Shown one piece after another: positions 53,092 through 61,879 of a stretch of 64,000 bases of DNA. The stretch spans positions 1 to 64,000 of the forward strand of contig JAEUHG010000150.1 of assembly GCA_016795425.1 (NCBI GenBank), read 5' to 3'. Source of the DNA: Verrucomicrobiales bacterium (lineage in GTDB: Bacteria; Verrucomicrobiota; Verrucomicrobiia; Limisphaerales; CAIMTB01). The position numbers were made by a program, and so were the translations under genes. Below the pieces are notes generated by a model. The model was not told where the DNA came from and ran no database searches. It saw nothing but the letters and a program-made list of their open reading frames with translations. How positions within the stretch are numbered: the stretch's first letter is position 1; every line of letters begins with the position of its first letter.

Positions 53092-54944
53092 CAGCTCCCG
53101 CCACCCCTGCGCTCCGGAACGCATCATCGACCGGTACTCCAGAACTGCGCTCGAGTTCCGGAGCCTTCACGGATGAACAGAAGGAATACCTCGCCGGTTG
53201 GCTGGCCGGGGTCGCACATCGCCCGGTTCAACCCTACGTCGGCGAGGTGCCCGGAACTCGCCAACTCACGTCCGAACCAGCCCTCGGCGGTCCCAACCTG
53301 TCCGCGCCGGCCGAAGAGACCATCCACGGCACTCCCATTTCCGAAGTCACCAAACAGGAGCTTTGGAAACGCGAACTCCACGGACTCGACGCGTGGGACC
53401 GGCTCCTGGAGCACGCCGACGCCGGGAAGTTTCCCGACGAAGCCGACACGTTTCGCTTCCGCTACCACGGGTTGTTCTACGTCGCACCGGCCCAGAACAG
53501 CTTCATGCTCCGCTGCCGTATCCCGGCAGGAGAACTCACCGCAGCGCAATTGTCCGGGCTGGCGCAAATGGCGGATGACTTCGGCGACGGCAAAGCAGCG
53601 ATCACCACGCGATCCAATCTTCAAATCCGCGGCATCGCGCCCCAGAACCTGGTCCAGGTCGTGGTCCGCCTGCAGTCTCTGGGCCTCACCGCGCGAGGTT
53701 CGGGCGTCGATAACGTGCGCAACATCACGGCCTCGCCGACCGCGGGTTTCGATCCCCAGGAACTGATCGATACCCGGCCCTTCGCCCACGCCCTGCACCA
53801 CTACATCCTCAATCATCGGGACCTCTTCGATCTGCCCAGGAAATTCAATGTGGCGTTCGAAGGAGGCGGCTCCATCGATACCGTCGCCGACACCAACGAC
53901 ATCGGTTTCATGGCGGTGCAGCTGACGACACCCTGCCAGGGCGTTTCGCTGAAGGACGGCTCCACCGTGCCCCTGCCGTCCGGCGTCTATTTTCGCGTCG
54001 AACTATGCGGCATTTCCGGACATCGCCAGCTAGCCAGTGATGCTGGCATTCTCATCAAACCCGCCGAATCAGTGGCCGTCGCCGCCGCCATGATCCGGGT
54101 CTTCGGGCAGCACGGGGATCGCACGGATCGGAAGAAGGCGCGACTCAAGTACCTGGTCGATCGTTGGGGCGTTGAGCGATTCCTCCAGGAGACCCAGCAA
54201 CGTCTGGCGTTCCCGGTGGCAAAGTTTCCGCGCGAGCAATGCCAGGAACGCCAGTCCGCTATTCGCCACGGCCATGTCGGGGCGTTTCGCCAAAAACAAG
54301 CGGGACGCAACTACCTGGGCGTGGTGGTGCCCGTTGGCATGCTCACCTCGCGCCAGATGCGGCGCCTCGCCGAACTGGCCGCCAACTATGCCACCGGACA
54401 AATCCGGCTGACGCCTTGGCAGAACCTCCTGATCCCTGACATTCCGGACGGCTTCCTCGAAACGGTAAAACGGCAGGTGGTCCGGGCCGGACTCCATCAC
54501 AGCGCCACCGCCATTACCGGCGGCTTGGTGGCCTGCACCGGCAACAAAGGCTGCAAATGGGCCGCGACGGACACCAAGGGACACGCGGTGGCGCTCGGAC
54601 GAACGCTGGACAAGGCCGTGAGCCTCGATCAACCCATCAACATCCACCTCACCGGCTGCCCCAATTCCTGCGCTCAACATTACGTCGGCGACATCGGGCT
54701 CCAGGGCGTGAAGGTCAGCGCCGGCGGGGATTCAGTGGAGGGTTACCATGTGGTGTTGGGGGGCGGAACCGGTCCGTTTCCACAGGTCGGACGGCAGATC
54801 TTCACCGGCATCCCCTTTGAACAAATCCAACCGCTGCTCGAACGCGCCCTGCAGGTGTATCTCGCACGCCGCCAACCCGGCGAGAGTTTCGCCGCGTTCA
54901 CCCGGCGTCATGACGTCGCCCAACTTCAGGAAATGTTCTCATGA
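53088..54944 (+). CDS. nirA: Siroheme nitrite reductase (NirA family)
   Basis: A 618-residue NirA. The siroheme/[4Fe-4S] ligands are Cys483 and Cys489 (C-x5-C in CTGNKGC) and Cys524 and Cys528 (C-x3-C in TGCPNSC). TRSNLQIRGI and VRNITASPTAG mark the first half-domain. Reaction: nitrite to ammonium, six electrons. The N-terminus adds about 90 residues before the core. Residues 27-42, FTDEQKEYLAGWLAGV, closely match residues 15-30 of the following flavoprotein, which suggests a common docking helix. It overlaps nasA and the flavoprotein gene by 4 bases each (ATGA). Confidence 0.92.
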   Translation: MTAPATPALRNASSTGTPELRSSSGAFTDEQKEYLAGWLAGVAHRPVQPYVGEVPGTRQLTSEPALGGPNLSAPAEETIHGTPISEVTKQELWKRELHGLDAWDRLLEHADAGKFPDEADTFRFRYHGLFYVAPAQNSFMLRCRIPAGELTAAQLSGLAQMADDFGDGKAAITTRSNLQIRGIAPQNLVQVVVRLQSLGLTARGSGVDNVRNITASPTAGFDPQELIDTRPFAHALHHYILNHRDLFDLPRKFNVAFEGGGSIDTVADTNDIGFMAVQLTTPCQGVSLKDGSTVPLPSGVYFRVELCGISGHRQLASDAGILIKPAESVAVAAAMIRVFGQHGDRTDRKKARLKYLVDRWGVERFLQETQQRLAFPVAKFPREQCQERQSAIRHGHVGAFRQKQAGRNYLGVVVPVGMLTSRQMRRLAELAANYATGQIRLTPWQNLLIPDIPDGFLETVKRQVVRAGLHHSATAITGGLVACTGNKGCKWAATDTKGHAVALGRTLDKAVSLDQPINIHLTGCPNSCAQHYVGDIGLQGVKVSAGGDSVEGYHVVLGGGTGPFPQVGRQIFTGIPFEQIQPLLERALQVYLARRQPGESFAAFTRRHDVAQLQEMFS

Positions 54945-56734
54945 CCCAGGCGTTCATTCCCATCCTGCCGGAATCCGCTCCCTTCACCCCGGAACAGCGC
55001 GCCTATCTCAACGGCTTCCTCGCCGGCCTCTTCTCAAGAGCCCCGGGTCCCGTCGCCGATCCCGCCGCCACCCCGAATCCAAGCCGCCTCCAGGCGATCA
55101 CCATTCTCAGCGGATCGCAAACGGGCACGGCCGAGAAACTGGCCAAGCGCATGGCCAAGGAGGCCGGTAAACACGGATTCGCCGCCACCGTTCACGACCT
55201 CTCGAAATTCAGCCCTGAACAGCTGGCGGCCGAGTCCAAGGTTCTTTTCGTCACCAGCACCTATGGTGACGGTGAACCGCCCGACAACGCGCGCGGCTTT
55301 TGGAAGGCGCTGCGATCCGATGGCGCCCCCCGATTGGGACAACTGAGTTTCAGCGTCTGCGCCCTGGGCGATTCCAATTACCCCCGTTTCTGCCAGTTCG
55401 GTAAGGATCTCGACGCCCGCCTCCTGGCCCTCGGCGCCGTCCCGCTCCATCCGCGGCAGGATTGCGATGCCGATTTCGAACGCCCGTTCCAAGGATGGCT
55501 GACGGCCGTTCTTACCCGCCTCGCCGCGGCGGCTGGCTCGGAATCACCATCCTCAGCCACGTCCGTCGCCCTGGCGGAAACCACCGCGGTGGCTTCCGAC
55601 CACGAACCGGCTGGCTGGTCGCGATCCCGGCCCTTCCCGGCACGATTGAGAACCAACCGCCGACTCAGTGCGGCCGATTCCTCGAAGGACGTTCGCCATT
55701 TCGAGATCGACCTCCTCGATTCCGGCATCGACTACGAAGTGGGCGATGCCTTGGGGGTCTGGCCAACCCAATGCCCTGAACTGGCGGACTCCCTGCTCGA
55801 GGCACTCGGATTCGACGGCGAGGAAGCCGTCACCGGTCGCGACGACCTCTCGGTGCCTCTGCGACTCGCCCTGACGCATCACCTCGAACTCGGACGTATT
55901 CCGCCCGCCTTGCTTGAGTTCTATGCGCGGCAGTCCGGCGACCCCGACCTGCTGCATCTCCTGTCCCCGGAAGCCAACGGGGAATTGCCGCGATTCCTGC
56001 GGGGCCGCGACGTACTGGATCTTGTCGCAGGTTGGCCAAGGGTTCGACCGACGGCCTCGGAGTTCGTGGCGCTCCTTCGCCGTCTGCAACCCCGCCTCTA
56101 CTCCATCGCTTCGAGCCCGAAAGCCCATCCCGGCGAAGTTCACCTCACGGTGAGCGCGGTCCGTTACCAGTCCCTCGGCCGGGCCCGTCGCGGCGTCGCC
56201 TCGTGCTTCCTCGCGGATCGGTGTGGATCCGACACACCGCTTCCGGTGTACGTGCATTCGAATCCGGCCTTTCGTCCACCCGCCCCGGACGCGCCGCTCA
56301 TCATGATTGGGCCAGGGACCGGAATCGCGCCGTTCCGGGCGTTCCTGGAGGAGCGCCGGGCGGTGGGTGCGCCCGGACGAAACTGGCTGTTCTTCGGCGA
56401 CCAGCACGAACGCACGGACTTCCTCTATCGCGAAGAAATCGAAGCGTTCCAAGCCTCCGGATTCCTGCATCGCCTCAACCTCGCCTGGTCTCGTGACCAG
56501 GAGGCGAAGATCTACGTCCAACACCACATGCAGACGTGCTCAGCCGACCTATGGCGCTGGCTGGAAGACGGTGCCTGTGTGGCGGTGTGCGGGGACGCCA
56601 GTCGCATGGCCAAGGATGTCGACGACGCGCTGCGGCAAGTGATCACCCAATCGGGCGGGAAGACCGTCGAACAGGCGGCTGAGTACCTCGAACGGATGCA
56701 GTCCCAACGGCGTTACATCCGTGACGTTTACTAG
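54941..56734 (+). CDS. CysJ-type NADPH flavoprotein, probable electron donor to NirA
   Basis: A 597-residue diflavin reductase. An N-terminal helix (FTPEQRAYLNGFLAGL, 15-30) precedes the flavodoxin domain (about 51-190, SGSQTGTAEKLAKRM, TSTYGDGEPPDNA, CALGDSNYPRFC). The FAD domain (about 230-440) has GDALGVWPTQCP and PRLYSIASSPKA. The NADPH domain has IGPGTGIAPFRAFLEER and VAVCGDASRMAKDV and ends RRYIRDVY. Order and ends match the alpha subunit of sulfite reductase. Encoded directly after nirA with an ATGA overlap, and with no CysI gene in sight, it should deliver NADPH electrons to the nitrite reductase. A role in sulfite reduction remains possible. Confidence 0.9.
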   Translation: MTQAFIPILPESAPFTPEQRAYLNGFLAGLFSRAPGPVADPAATPNPSRLQAITILSGSQTGTAEKLAKRMAKEAGKHGFAATVHDLSKFSPEQLAAESKVLFVTSTYGDGEPPDNARGFWKALRSDGAPRLGQLSFSVCALGDSNYPRFCQFGKDLDARLLALGAVPLHPRQDCDADFERPFQGWLTAVLTRLAAAAGSESPSSATSVALAETTAVASDHEPAGWSRSRPFPARLRTNRRLSAADSSKDVRHFEIDLLDSGIDYEVGDALGVWPTQCPELADSLLEALGFDGEEAVTGRDDLSVPLRLALTHHLELGRIPPALLEFYARQSGDPDLLHLLSPEANGELPRFLRGRDVLDLVAGWPRVRPTASEFVALLRRLQPRLYSIASSPKAHPGEVHLTVSAVRYQSLGRARRGVASCFLADRCGSDTPLPVYVHSNPAFRPPAPDAPLIMIGPGTGIAPFRAFLEERRAVGAPGRNWLFFGDQHERTDFLYREEIEAFQASGFLHRLNLAWSRDQEAKIYVQHHMQTCSADLWRWLEDGACVAVCGDASRMAKDVDDALRQVITQSGGKTVEQAAEYLERMQSQRRYIRDVY

Positions 56735-58579
56735 TCAGGCGTGGATCTGCTGCTCGAAAACCTGACGATAAAATGACCCCTCGCGGAGGAGCGCCTCGTG
56801 GGTGCCGCTCTCGACAACGCGCCCATCGCGCAGGACCAATATCACGTCGGCATGTCGGACCGTGGAAAGCCGCTGCGCAATGACCAACGTGGTGCGCCCG
56901 GCGCACAATTGACGCATGGCTTCCTGGATCAAACGCTCCGTTTCCGCGTCCACACTGGCCGTCGCATCGTCCATCACCAGCCAACGCGGATTCATCAGGA
57001 AGGCCCGCGCAATGGCGATCCGCTGGCGCTGCCCCCCGCTCAAGGACACACCCCGCTCCCCGATCACGGTGTCGTAACCCTGGTCGAGTTTCTGAATAAA
57101 CTCGTGCGCCCGCGCCGCCGCGGCCGCCGCCTCGATCTCATCGCGGTTCGCGGATGGACGACCATAGGCGATGTTCTCCGCCACCGTCGCGCTGAATAGG
57201 AACGTGTCCTGGAAAATGAACCCGACGGATCGCCGGAGTTCATGCAGGCTCAGTTCGCGAACATCGACGCCATCCAAAAGAATCTCACCGTCCACCAGAT
57301 CGTGAAACCTGGGAATGAGACTGACCAGGGTGCTTTTTCCAGATCCCGTCGGTCCGACAATCGCGACTGTCTGGCCAGGTTCGATCCGAAAGCAGACTTC
57401 TCGCAGCGCCGCGGTTCCGGGCTCAGCCGCCGCGGGTGTTGGCGATTCTCCGGGATGGTCCGGCGCGGCGTCCGTGCGGTCGCCCATGAGCCCACCCTCC
57501 CGACGGTGTTGGAAGCTCACCTTGCGGAATTCCACGCGACCACCGCCCTCCGGCAGCGTGCGGACCCCGCTCACCACCGTGCGCGGTTCGCGGATGATTT
57601 CCATGATGCGGTCCGCACTGGCACTGGCGTTCTGCAGAATGCTGGTGAACTGCCCTACCATTCCCATCCGGTGGCTGATCGCCATCAGGTAGAGGATCAC
57701 TTTGCCAAGATCACCCACGGGAAGGTCGCCGCGAATGACCTCGCGTCCGCCGATCCAGAGCACCAGCGGCACCGACAGCCCGAAGATGAACTGGGCCAGG
57801 GGAACGCGCGATGCCCAGTAATTGACGGTTCTCATCACCGTCGAAAGAAACACGTCTTTCCGGCCCCGGAACTTGTCGATCTCCGACTGCTCCCGCGCGA
57901 ACGCCTTGACCACCCGCACACCGGCAATGTTCTCCTGAATGACCGAAGTCATCGCTCCGTGCAGGTCATGCACCTGGCGCCATTGAGGCTGCAGTTTGGC
58001 GGCAAAGAACGCGATCAACCCGACGGTCGGAACGATGGTCAGAACGGTGGCCCAGCCCAGCCATACGTGAGTCAGAAAGATGAGAACCACCGTCACCACC
58101 AAGGCTGCGCCGATGTCCACCAGGAGGAACAGGCAGGCAAAAAAGAAATCCTGCAACCGCCAGACATCAGTCGTGGAACGGGAGATCAGCTCGCCCGAGC
58201 TGGAGCGATCGTGGAACCCAAAGGCCAACCGCTGCAGCGCGTCGTAGATGTCCGCTCGAAGGTCGTTCAATGACTGTTGGACCGCGCGGTTGCGAATGGG
58301 ACCCACGATGATGCCGATGACTGCCCGAAGCGTCACCAGTGACAAAAATGCCGCCACGAACGGCCCCGGGACGAAGGGCGCGCCCGATGTCTCATGCCGC
58401 TGCATGCCGGTCATCGCGGCCCCGACAATCTGCGGCAGGGTCATTTCGATCCCGATGTTCACCAGCAGCAAGCCCACGGCGAGCGACACCCCGATCGGAT
58501 AGGACTTCAAGTAGCGCAGCACCAACAGGAGTCCTCGCAGACTCCCTTTCGCAGACGCTTTCTTGGTGTCGAGAGACAT
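56735..58579 (-). CDS. ABC transporter, fused membrane and ATPase domains
   Basis: A 614-residue half-exporter. The membrane domain (about 20-320) contains LLLVLRYLKSYPIGVSLAVGLLLVNIGIEM-type helices and the intracellular ENIAGVRVVKAFAREQSE loop. The ATPase has Walker A VGPTGSGKST near 420, Q-loop GFIFQDTFLFSATVAENIAYG, signature VSLSGGQRQRIAIARAF, Walker B WLVMDDATASVDAET and H-loop VIAQRLSTVRHAD. Asp replaces Glu after the Walker B Asp (MDDATAS), a change that slows hydrolysis in one site of heterodimeric exporters. The substrate is unknown. It is convergent with, and abuts, the nitrate series. Confidence 0.9.
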   Translation of the reverse strand: MSLDTKKASAKGSLRGLLLVLRYLKSYPIGVSLAVGLLLVNIGIEMTLPQIVGAAMTGMQRHETSGAPFVPGPFVAAFLSLVTLRAVIGIIVGPIRNRAVQQSLNDLRADIYDALQRLAFGFHDRSSSGELISRSTTDVWRLQDFFFACLFLLVDIGAALVVTVVLIFLTHVWLGWATVLTIVPTVGLIAFFAAKLQPQWRQVHDLHGAMTSVIQENIAGVRVVKAFAREQSEIDKFRGRKDVFLSTVMRTVNYWASRVPLAQFIFGLSVPLVLWIGGREVIRGDLPVGDLGKVILYLMAISHRMGMVGQFTSILQNASASADRIMEIIREPRTVVSGVRTLPEGGGRVEFRKVSFQHRREGGLMGDRTDAAPDHPGESPTPAAAEPGTAALREVCFRIEPGQTVAIVGPTGSGKSTLVSLIPRFHDLVDGEILLDGVDVRELSLHELRRSVGFIFQDTFLFSATVAENIAYGRPSANRDEIEAAAAAARAHEFIQKLDQGYDTVIGERGVSLSGGQRQRIAIARAFLMNPRWLVMDDATASVDAETERLIQEAMRQLCAGRTTLVIAQRLSTVRHADVILVLRDGRVVESGTHEALLREGSFYRQVFEQQIHA

Positions 58580-58701
58580 TTGCAGCGTTGGTGTCCCGCC
58601 AGTAACTGGCGGCCGACGATGGTGCGCGACGGCCTCTCGATCGGCAATGGCGGGCAACGATTCCAGTCGCTAGACGCCACGCTCGCGATAGTCTGAACCG
58701 T

Positions 58702-60129
58702 ATGACGCTGAGCCCCTTAACGCTGCTGCGATCCGTCGCCGTTGCGGCCGCCTCGATTTCATCGGCTCACGGGCAGGTCTTTTTCCCGGTCGGCATGGAT
58801 CACGTCACCTACGACCCCCGCGTGAAGGGCACACCGGCTGGCCGAATCTATGTGGGGGACCATCTGCGAAACGGGAATTGCCATTTCCGACTGGAACTTC
58901 CCGCCATGAAAACGGTCACCCAAATCGAGATGGTGATGTACGCGATAGGTGGCGGTATCATTCGCGGCGTGGTCGTCACTACGGGAGACGGTCGACAGCT
59001 GTTATTCGAGGATTCGGAGTTTGAGCGGGTGGATCGAAACGGCGATCGCTGCGATCCGGTCTTACCGTTCGCACTCGCCGCCCCAAAGCAGGTTCATGGC
59101 GTGGCCGGACACAAGATCGCCATCTCGAACGACGCGGATTCCTTCGCCGTCACCTGCGATGGTCGAATGGCCGTGGTCGTCGGTGCCAACAGCGCCACGC
59201 CAGTATCACTGGTCGATTTCGCCTCCCGGCAGGAAGTGGACCGGTTCGCCGCCGATTCCAATGTCACGGGTGTCGCGACTTTCGACGACGGCGAATCCGT
59301 GGTGGTGGTGCAGAATATTCCGCCGAGGAATGCAACCAACCGGTTGCGGCGACTAAAGGTCGTCAATCAAAAGCTCGTGGACACCGGCGAGAGCCTTGCC
59401 GCGGCAGCCGGGGGGGATTTTCCCGACTACCGTTTCAAGAAGGTCTTTTCCGTCCCGGGTTCAAGGATCGGAGTGGCGCTGGCGGAATTTGGCAATCCGC
59501 AGATCGTCACCTTCAGCGTGCCGGGTCTGAAGATCCTCGACTCACTCGCCAGCGCAGGCGGGCATTCGGGCGCGGTGAGCTGCGCCGGAGACAGAGTCTA
59601 CGTGCGCGTGGGCTCGCAGGTTCGCGGTTACACACTTGATCCAGTGACCGGTGCCCTCGGCAAGGCGCCGGTACTGACGATTCGGGGCATTGGCGAGATC
59701 GAACCGTTTTCCTCCAATTTCGGCAACGCCCTGTCGATTTCGCGCGACGGAACGCAGTTGATCGTCAGCGAAGGCACAGCTTTTCCCGACAGTCCGCCGA
59801 CGCCGCGCACCACCTTCTTCGACAGCACCACCGGTGCACGGCTAGGATTCTTTGAAGCCTTTGATGGCGGAAGTCCGACGCTGGTCTCCACCTATCCATG
59901 CTGCTCCATCGTTGGCCTCCGCCTGGGCATTCAGAGATTGGCCTCGGGTCTCATCGAGATCACATCGACAGGCAACGTCGGGAGCACCTATGAACTGCAG
60001 AAATCCGCGGACCTCACCACCTGGAGCAAGCTCCTGCAGTTTCAAATGACGGTCTCGCCCTCCTCCTACATCGATCCGGATTCATCGACGACGTCGACCC
60101 GGTTTTACCAATTGAAACTGGTTGAGTGA
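58702..60129 (+). CDS. Exported beta-propeller-like protein of unknown function
   Basis: A 475-residue protein with a signal peptide (SPLTLLRSVAVAAASISSAHG). The central part (about 130-380) repeats short strands with Asp-Gly turns (FAVTCDGRMAVVVGANS, GVATFDDGESVVVVQNI, ALSISRDGTQLIVSEG), as in seven-bladed propellers. The end (YELQKSADLTTWSKLLQFQ ... RFYQLKLVE) is the short beta domain common at the C-termini of exported proteins in this phylum and also seen in the protein at 19493-20596. No catalytic motif was found. It is divergent from the ABC exporter gene. Confidence 0.75.
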   Translation: MTLSPLTLLRSVAVAAASISSAHGQVFFPVGMDHVTYDPRVKGTPAGRIYVGDHLRNGNCHFRLELPAMKTVTQIEMVMYAIGGGIIRGVVVTTGDGRQLLFEDSEFERVDRNGDRCDPVLPFALAAPKQVHGVAGHKIAISNDADSFAVTCDGRMAVVVGANSATPVSLVDFASRQEVDRFAADSNVTGVATFDDGESVVVVQNIPPRNATNRLRRLKVVNQKLVDTGESLAAAAGGDFPDYRFKKVFSVPGSRIGVALAEFGNPQIVTFSVPGLKILDSLASAGGHSGAVSCAGDRVYVRVGSQVRGYTLDPVTGALGKAPVLTIRGIGEIEPFSSNFGNALSISRDGTQLIVSEGTAFPDSPPTPRTTFFDSTTGARLGFFEAFDGGSPTLVSTYPCCSIVGLRLGIQRLASGLIEITSTGNVGSTYELQKSADLTTWSKLLQFQMTVSPSSYIDPDSSTTSTRFYQLKLVE

Positions 60130-60187
60130 ATGGATGCGTGCCTTGGCAGTAGCCCTGCCGCGGGGTCCCGGCTATTCTGCCGCCGAA

Positions 60188-60814
60188 ATGCTCCCGAAAG
60201 GTACGACCCTCCGTCGGGCCACGCTCGATGACCTCGAGATGCTTCGCGGTTTGTGGTTGGAATGCCGTCTGCCGGATTACGAACTCGAAAAGCGGTTCAC
60301 CGAGTTCCAGGTCGTCGTGGATGCCAACGGCTGGATCCTGGGCGCCTTGGGCTTGCGCTTCGCCGGCCACCACGGGCAGGTCCACAGCTTGTGCATTCGT
60401 CGGGCCGACCTCCAAGAACCGCTTGTGCGCGCCCTTTGGGAGCGCGTCCTATCCCTCAGCCAACAGCACGGAGCCTACCGCCTTTGGACGCGGGAATCCG
60501 GGTTGTTTTGGGAGACGCACGGCTTCCTGCCTGCCGATGGATCGACCGCGAAAGAACTGCCTTCGACGTTCGGCCAACCCAAGGAGTCCTGGCGCACGAT
60601 CAAACTGCGAGATGAACCCCTCAAACTGATTGCCGCCGAGGAGCAGCTCGAGGCTTATCTCGAAATGGAGCGCCTGAAAACCGAGCAACTGGTGCGGCGG
60701 GGACAAGTTCTCAAAATGCTCGCCACGGTCTTCGCCGCCCTGCTGTTCGCCATCGCCCTAGGCGCCCTGGTCATTCTCCTCAGAAAGTCCCCGAAGAATC
60801 CCCAGCGCCGCTAG
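60188..60814 (+). CDS. GNAT-like N-acetyltransferase with C-terminal membrane helix
   Basis: A 208-residue protein starting MLPKGTTLRRATLDDLEMLR, the typical beginning of a GNAT fold, followed by FQVVVDANGWILGALGLRF and a VHSLCIRRADLQEPLVRALW segment that corresponds to the acetyl-CoA-binding region. The canonical Q/RxxGxG/A motif is weak, so catalytic activity is uncertain. The last 60 residues are a charged helix and a membrane segment (MLATVFAALLFAIALGALVIL), which is unusual for the family. Other in-frame starts lie at 60134 (ATG) and 60122 (TTG). Confidence 0.75.
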   Translation: MLPKGTTLRRATLDDLEMLRGLWLECRLPDYELEKRFTEFQVVVDANGWILGALGLRFAGHHGQVHSLCIRRADLQEPLVRALWERVLSLSQQHGAYRLWTRESGLFWETHGFLPADGSTAKELPSTFGQPKESWRTIKLRDEPLKLIAAEEQLEAYLEMERLKTEQLVRRGQVLKMLATVFAALLFAIALGALVILLRKSPKNPQRR

Positions 60815-60864
60815 TCGTCCCTTCTCTCTTCAGCCGCTGAGCCGGCCCCCCGGATGCCCCACGC

Positions 60865-61779
60865 CTATTGGGGAACTGAGGAACGGGGTCGCAGGGGTGC
60901 CTCATCAGCATGATAGGAACTGCGCACCATCGGCCCGCTGGCCACGTGCAGAAAACCCATCGCTTCCGCCATCTCGCCGAACCACGCGAAGCGCGCGGGC
61001 GACACGAACTCCACCACCGGCAAGTGCTTCAGTGTCGGCTGCAGATACTGGCCTAACGTCAGAATGTCACACCCCACCGACCGCAAATCCTCCATGGCGC
61101 CCAACACCTCGTCCTGAGCCTCCCCCAAGCCGAGCATCATGCCCGATTTGGTGTAAAGGCGATCGCCACCCCGCGCCTTCGCCTTGCGCAGTACGCTCAG
61201 GGACCGGTCATAGGTGGCACGGTGCCGAACCGATGGCGTCAGCCGACGGACGGTTTCCAGGTTGTGATTGAATACCTCCGGCCCGGCCGACAACACCGCA
61301 TCGATCGCCTCATCCTTGTCCAGGAAGTCCGGAGTCAGCACTTCAATCACAATGCCGGGATTCAGTGCCCGAACGTTTTCGATGGTCTTGCGGAAATGAT
61401 CCGCGCCGCCGTCGGCGACGTCGTCGCGTGCCACCGCGGTGATGACCACGTGCTTGAGACCCATCCGTCGGGTGGCTTCCGCCACGCGCCGCGGCTCATC
61501 TTCCTCCAACGCCAACGGTTTGGCCGTGTTGACCGCGCAAAATCCGCAGGCCCGGGTGCAGCGGTCGCCGCCGATCATGAACGTCGCCGTTCCCTTGCTC
61601 CAACACTCCCAATGATTCGGGCACTTGGCACTCTCGCAAACCGTGTGCAACCGAAGATCCTCCAGCAGATTCCGCGTGCGCGAGAATCGGTCGGAGGTGG
61701 GCAGGCGCAACCGCAACCATTCGGGCAAACGCGGACGTGCGGGCGGCGTGACCGGGGTCGGAGACATCAACGGCGTCAT
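60865..61779 (-). CDS. lipA: Lipoyl synthase
   Basis: A 304-residue radical SAM enzyme that inserts two sulfurs into octanoyl chains. The auxiliary cluster is Cys48, Cys53 and Cys59 (C-x4-C-x5-C), and the SAM-binding cluster is Cys74, Cys78 and Cys81 (C-x3-C-x2-C in CTRACGFC). FMIGGDRCTRACGFC, VDVADGGADH-like residues (VARDDVADGGA), EVLTPDF, NHNLETV, SGMMLGLGE and the closing SGPMVRSSYHAD with the conserved Ser are all present. The start at 61779 suits the family length, with ATGs at 61767 and 61791 as alternatives. lipB is not in the window. Confidence 0.95.
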   Translation of the reverse strand: MTPLMSPTPVTPPARPRLPEWLRLRLPTSDRFSRTRNLLEDLRLHTVCESAKCPNHWECWSKGTATFMIGGDRCTRACGFCAVNTAKPLALEEDEPRRVAEATRRMGLKHVVITAVARDDVADGGADHFRKTIENVRALNPGIVIEVLTPDFLDKDEAIDAVLSAGPEVFNHNLETVRRLTPSVRHRATYDRSLSVLRKAKARGGDRLYTKSGMMLGLGEAQDEVLGAMEDLRSVGCDILTLGQYLQPTLKHLPVVEFVSPARFAWFGEMAEAMGFLHVASGPMVRSSYHADEAPLRPRSSVPQ

Positions 61780-61879
61780 CTCGGCGCGCATTCTATGCGC
61801 GCAGGACGCGATGTCCAAGGGGATTACCCGCGTCGCGTACCCCACCACCTCGCCCAGGGGCGAATCGCTGACTCCCGTC

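Noticed and set aside
54941..56734. The flavoprotein as part of a sulfate-assimilation set
   Set aside because: No CysI, CysH, CysD or CysN gene is nearby, and the gene overlaps nirA by ATGA; nitrite reduction is the better reading, though not proven.
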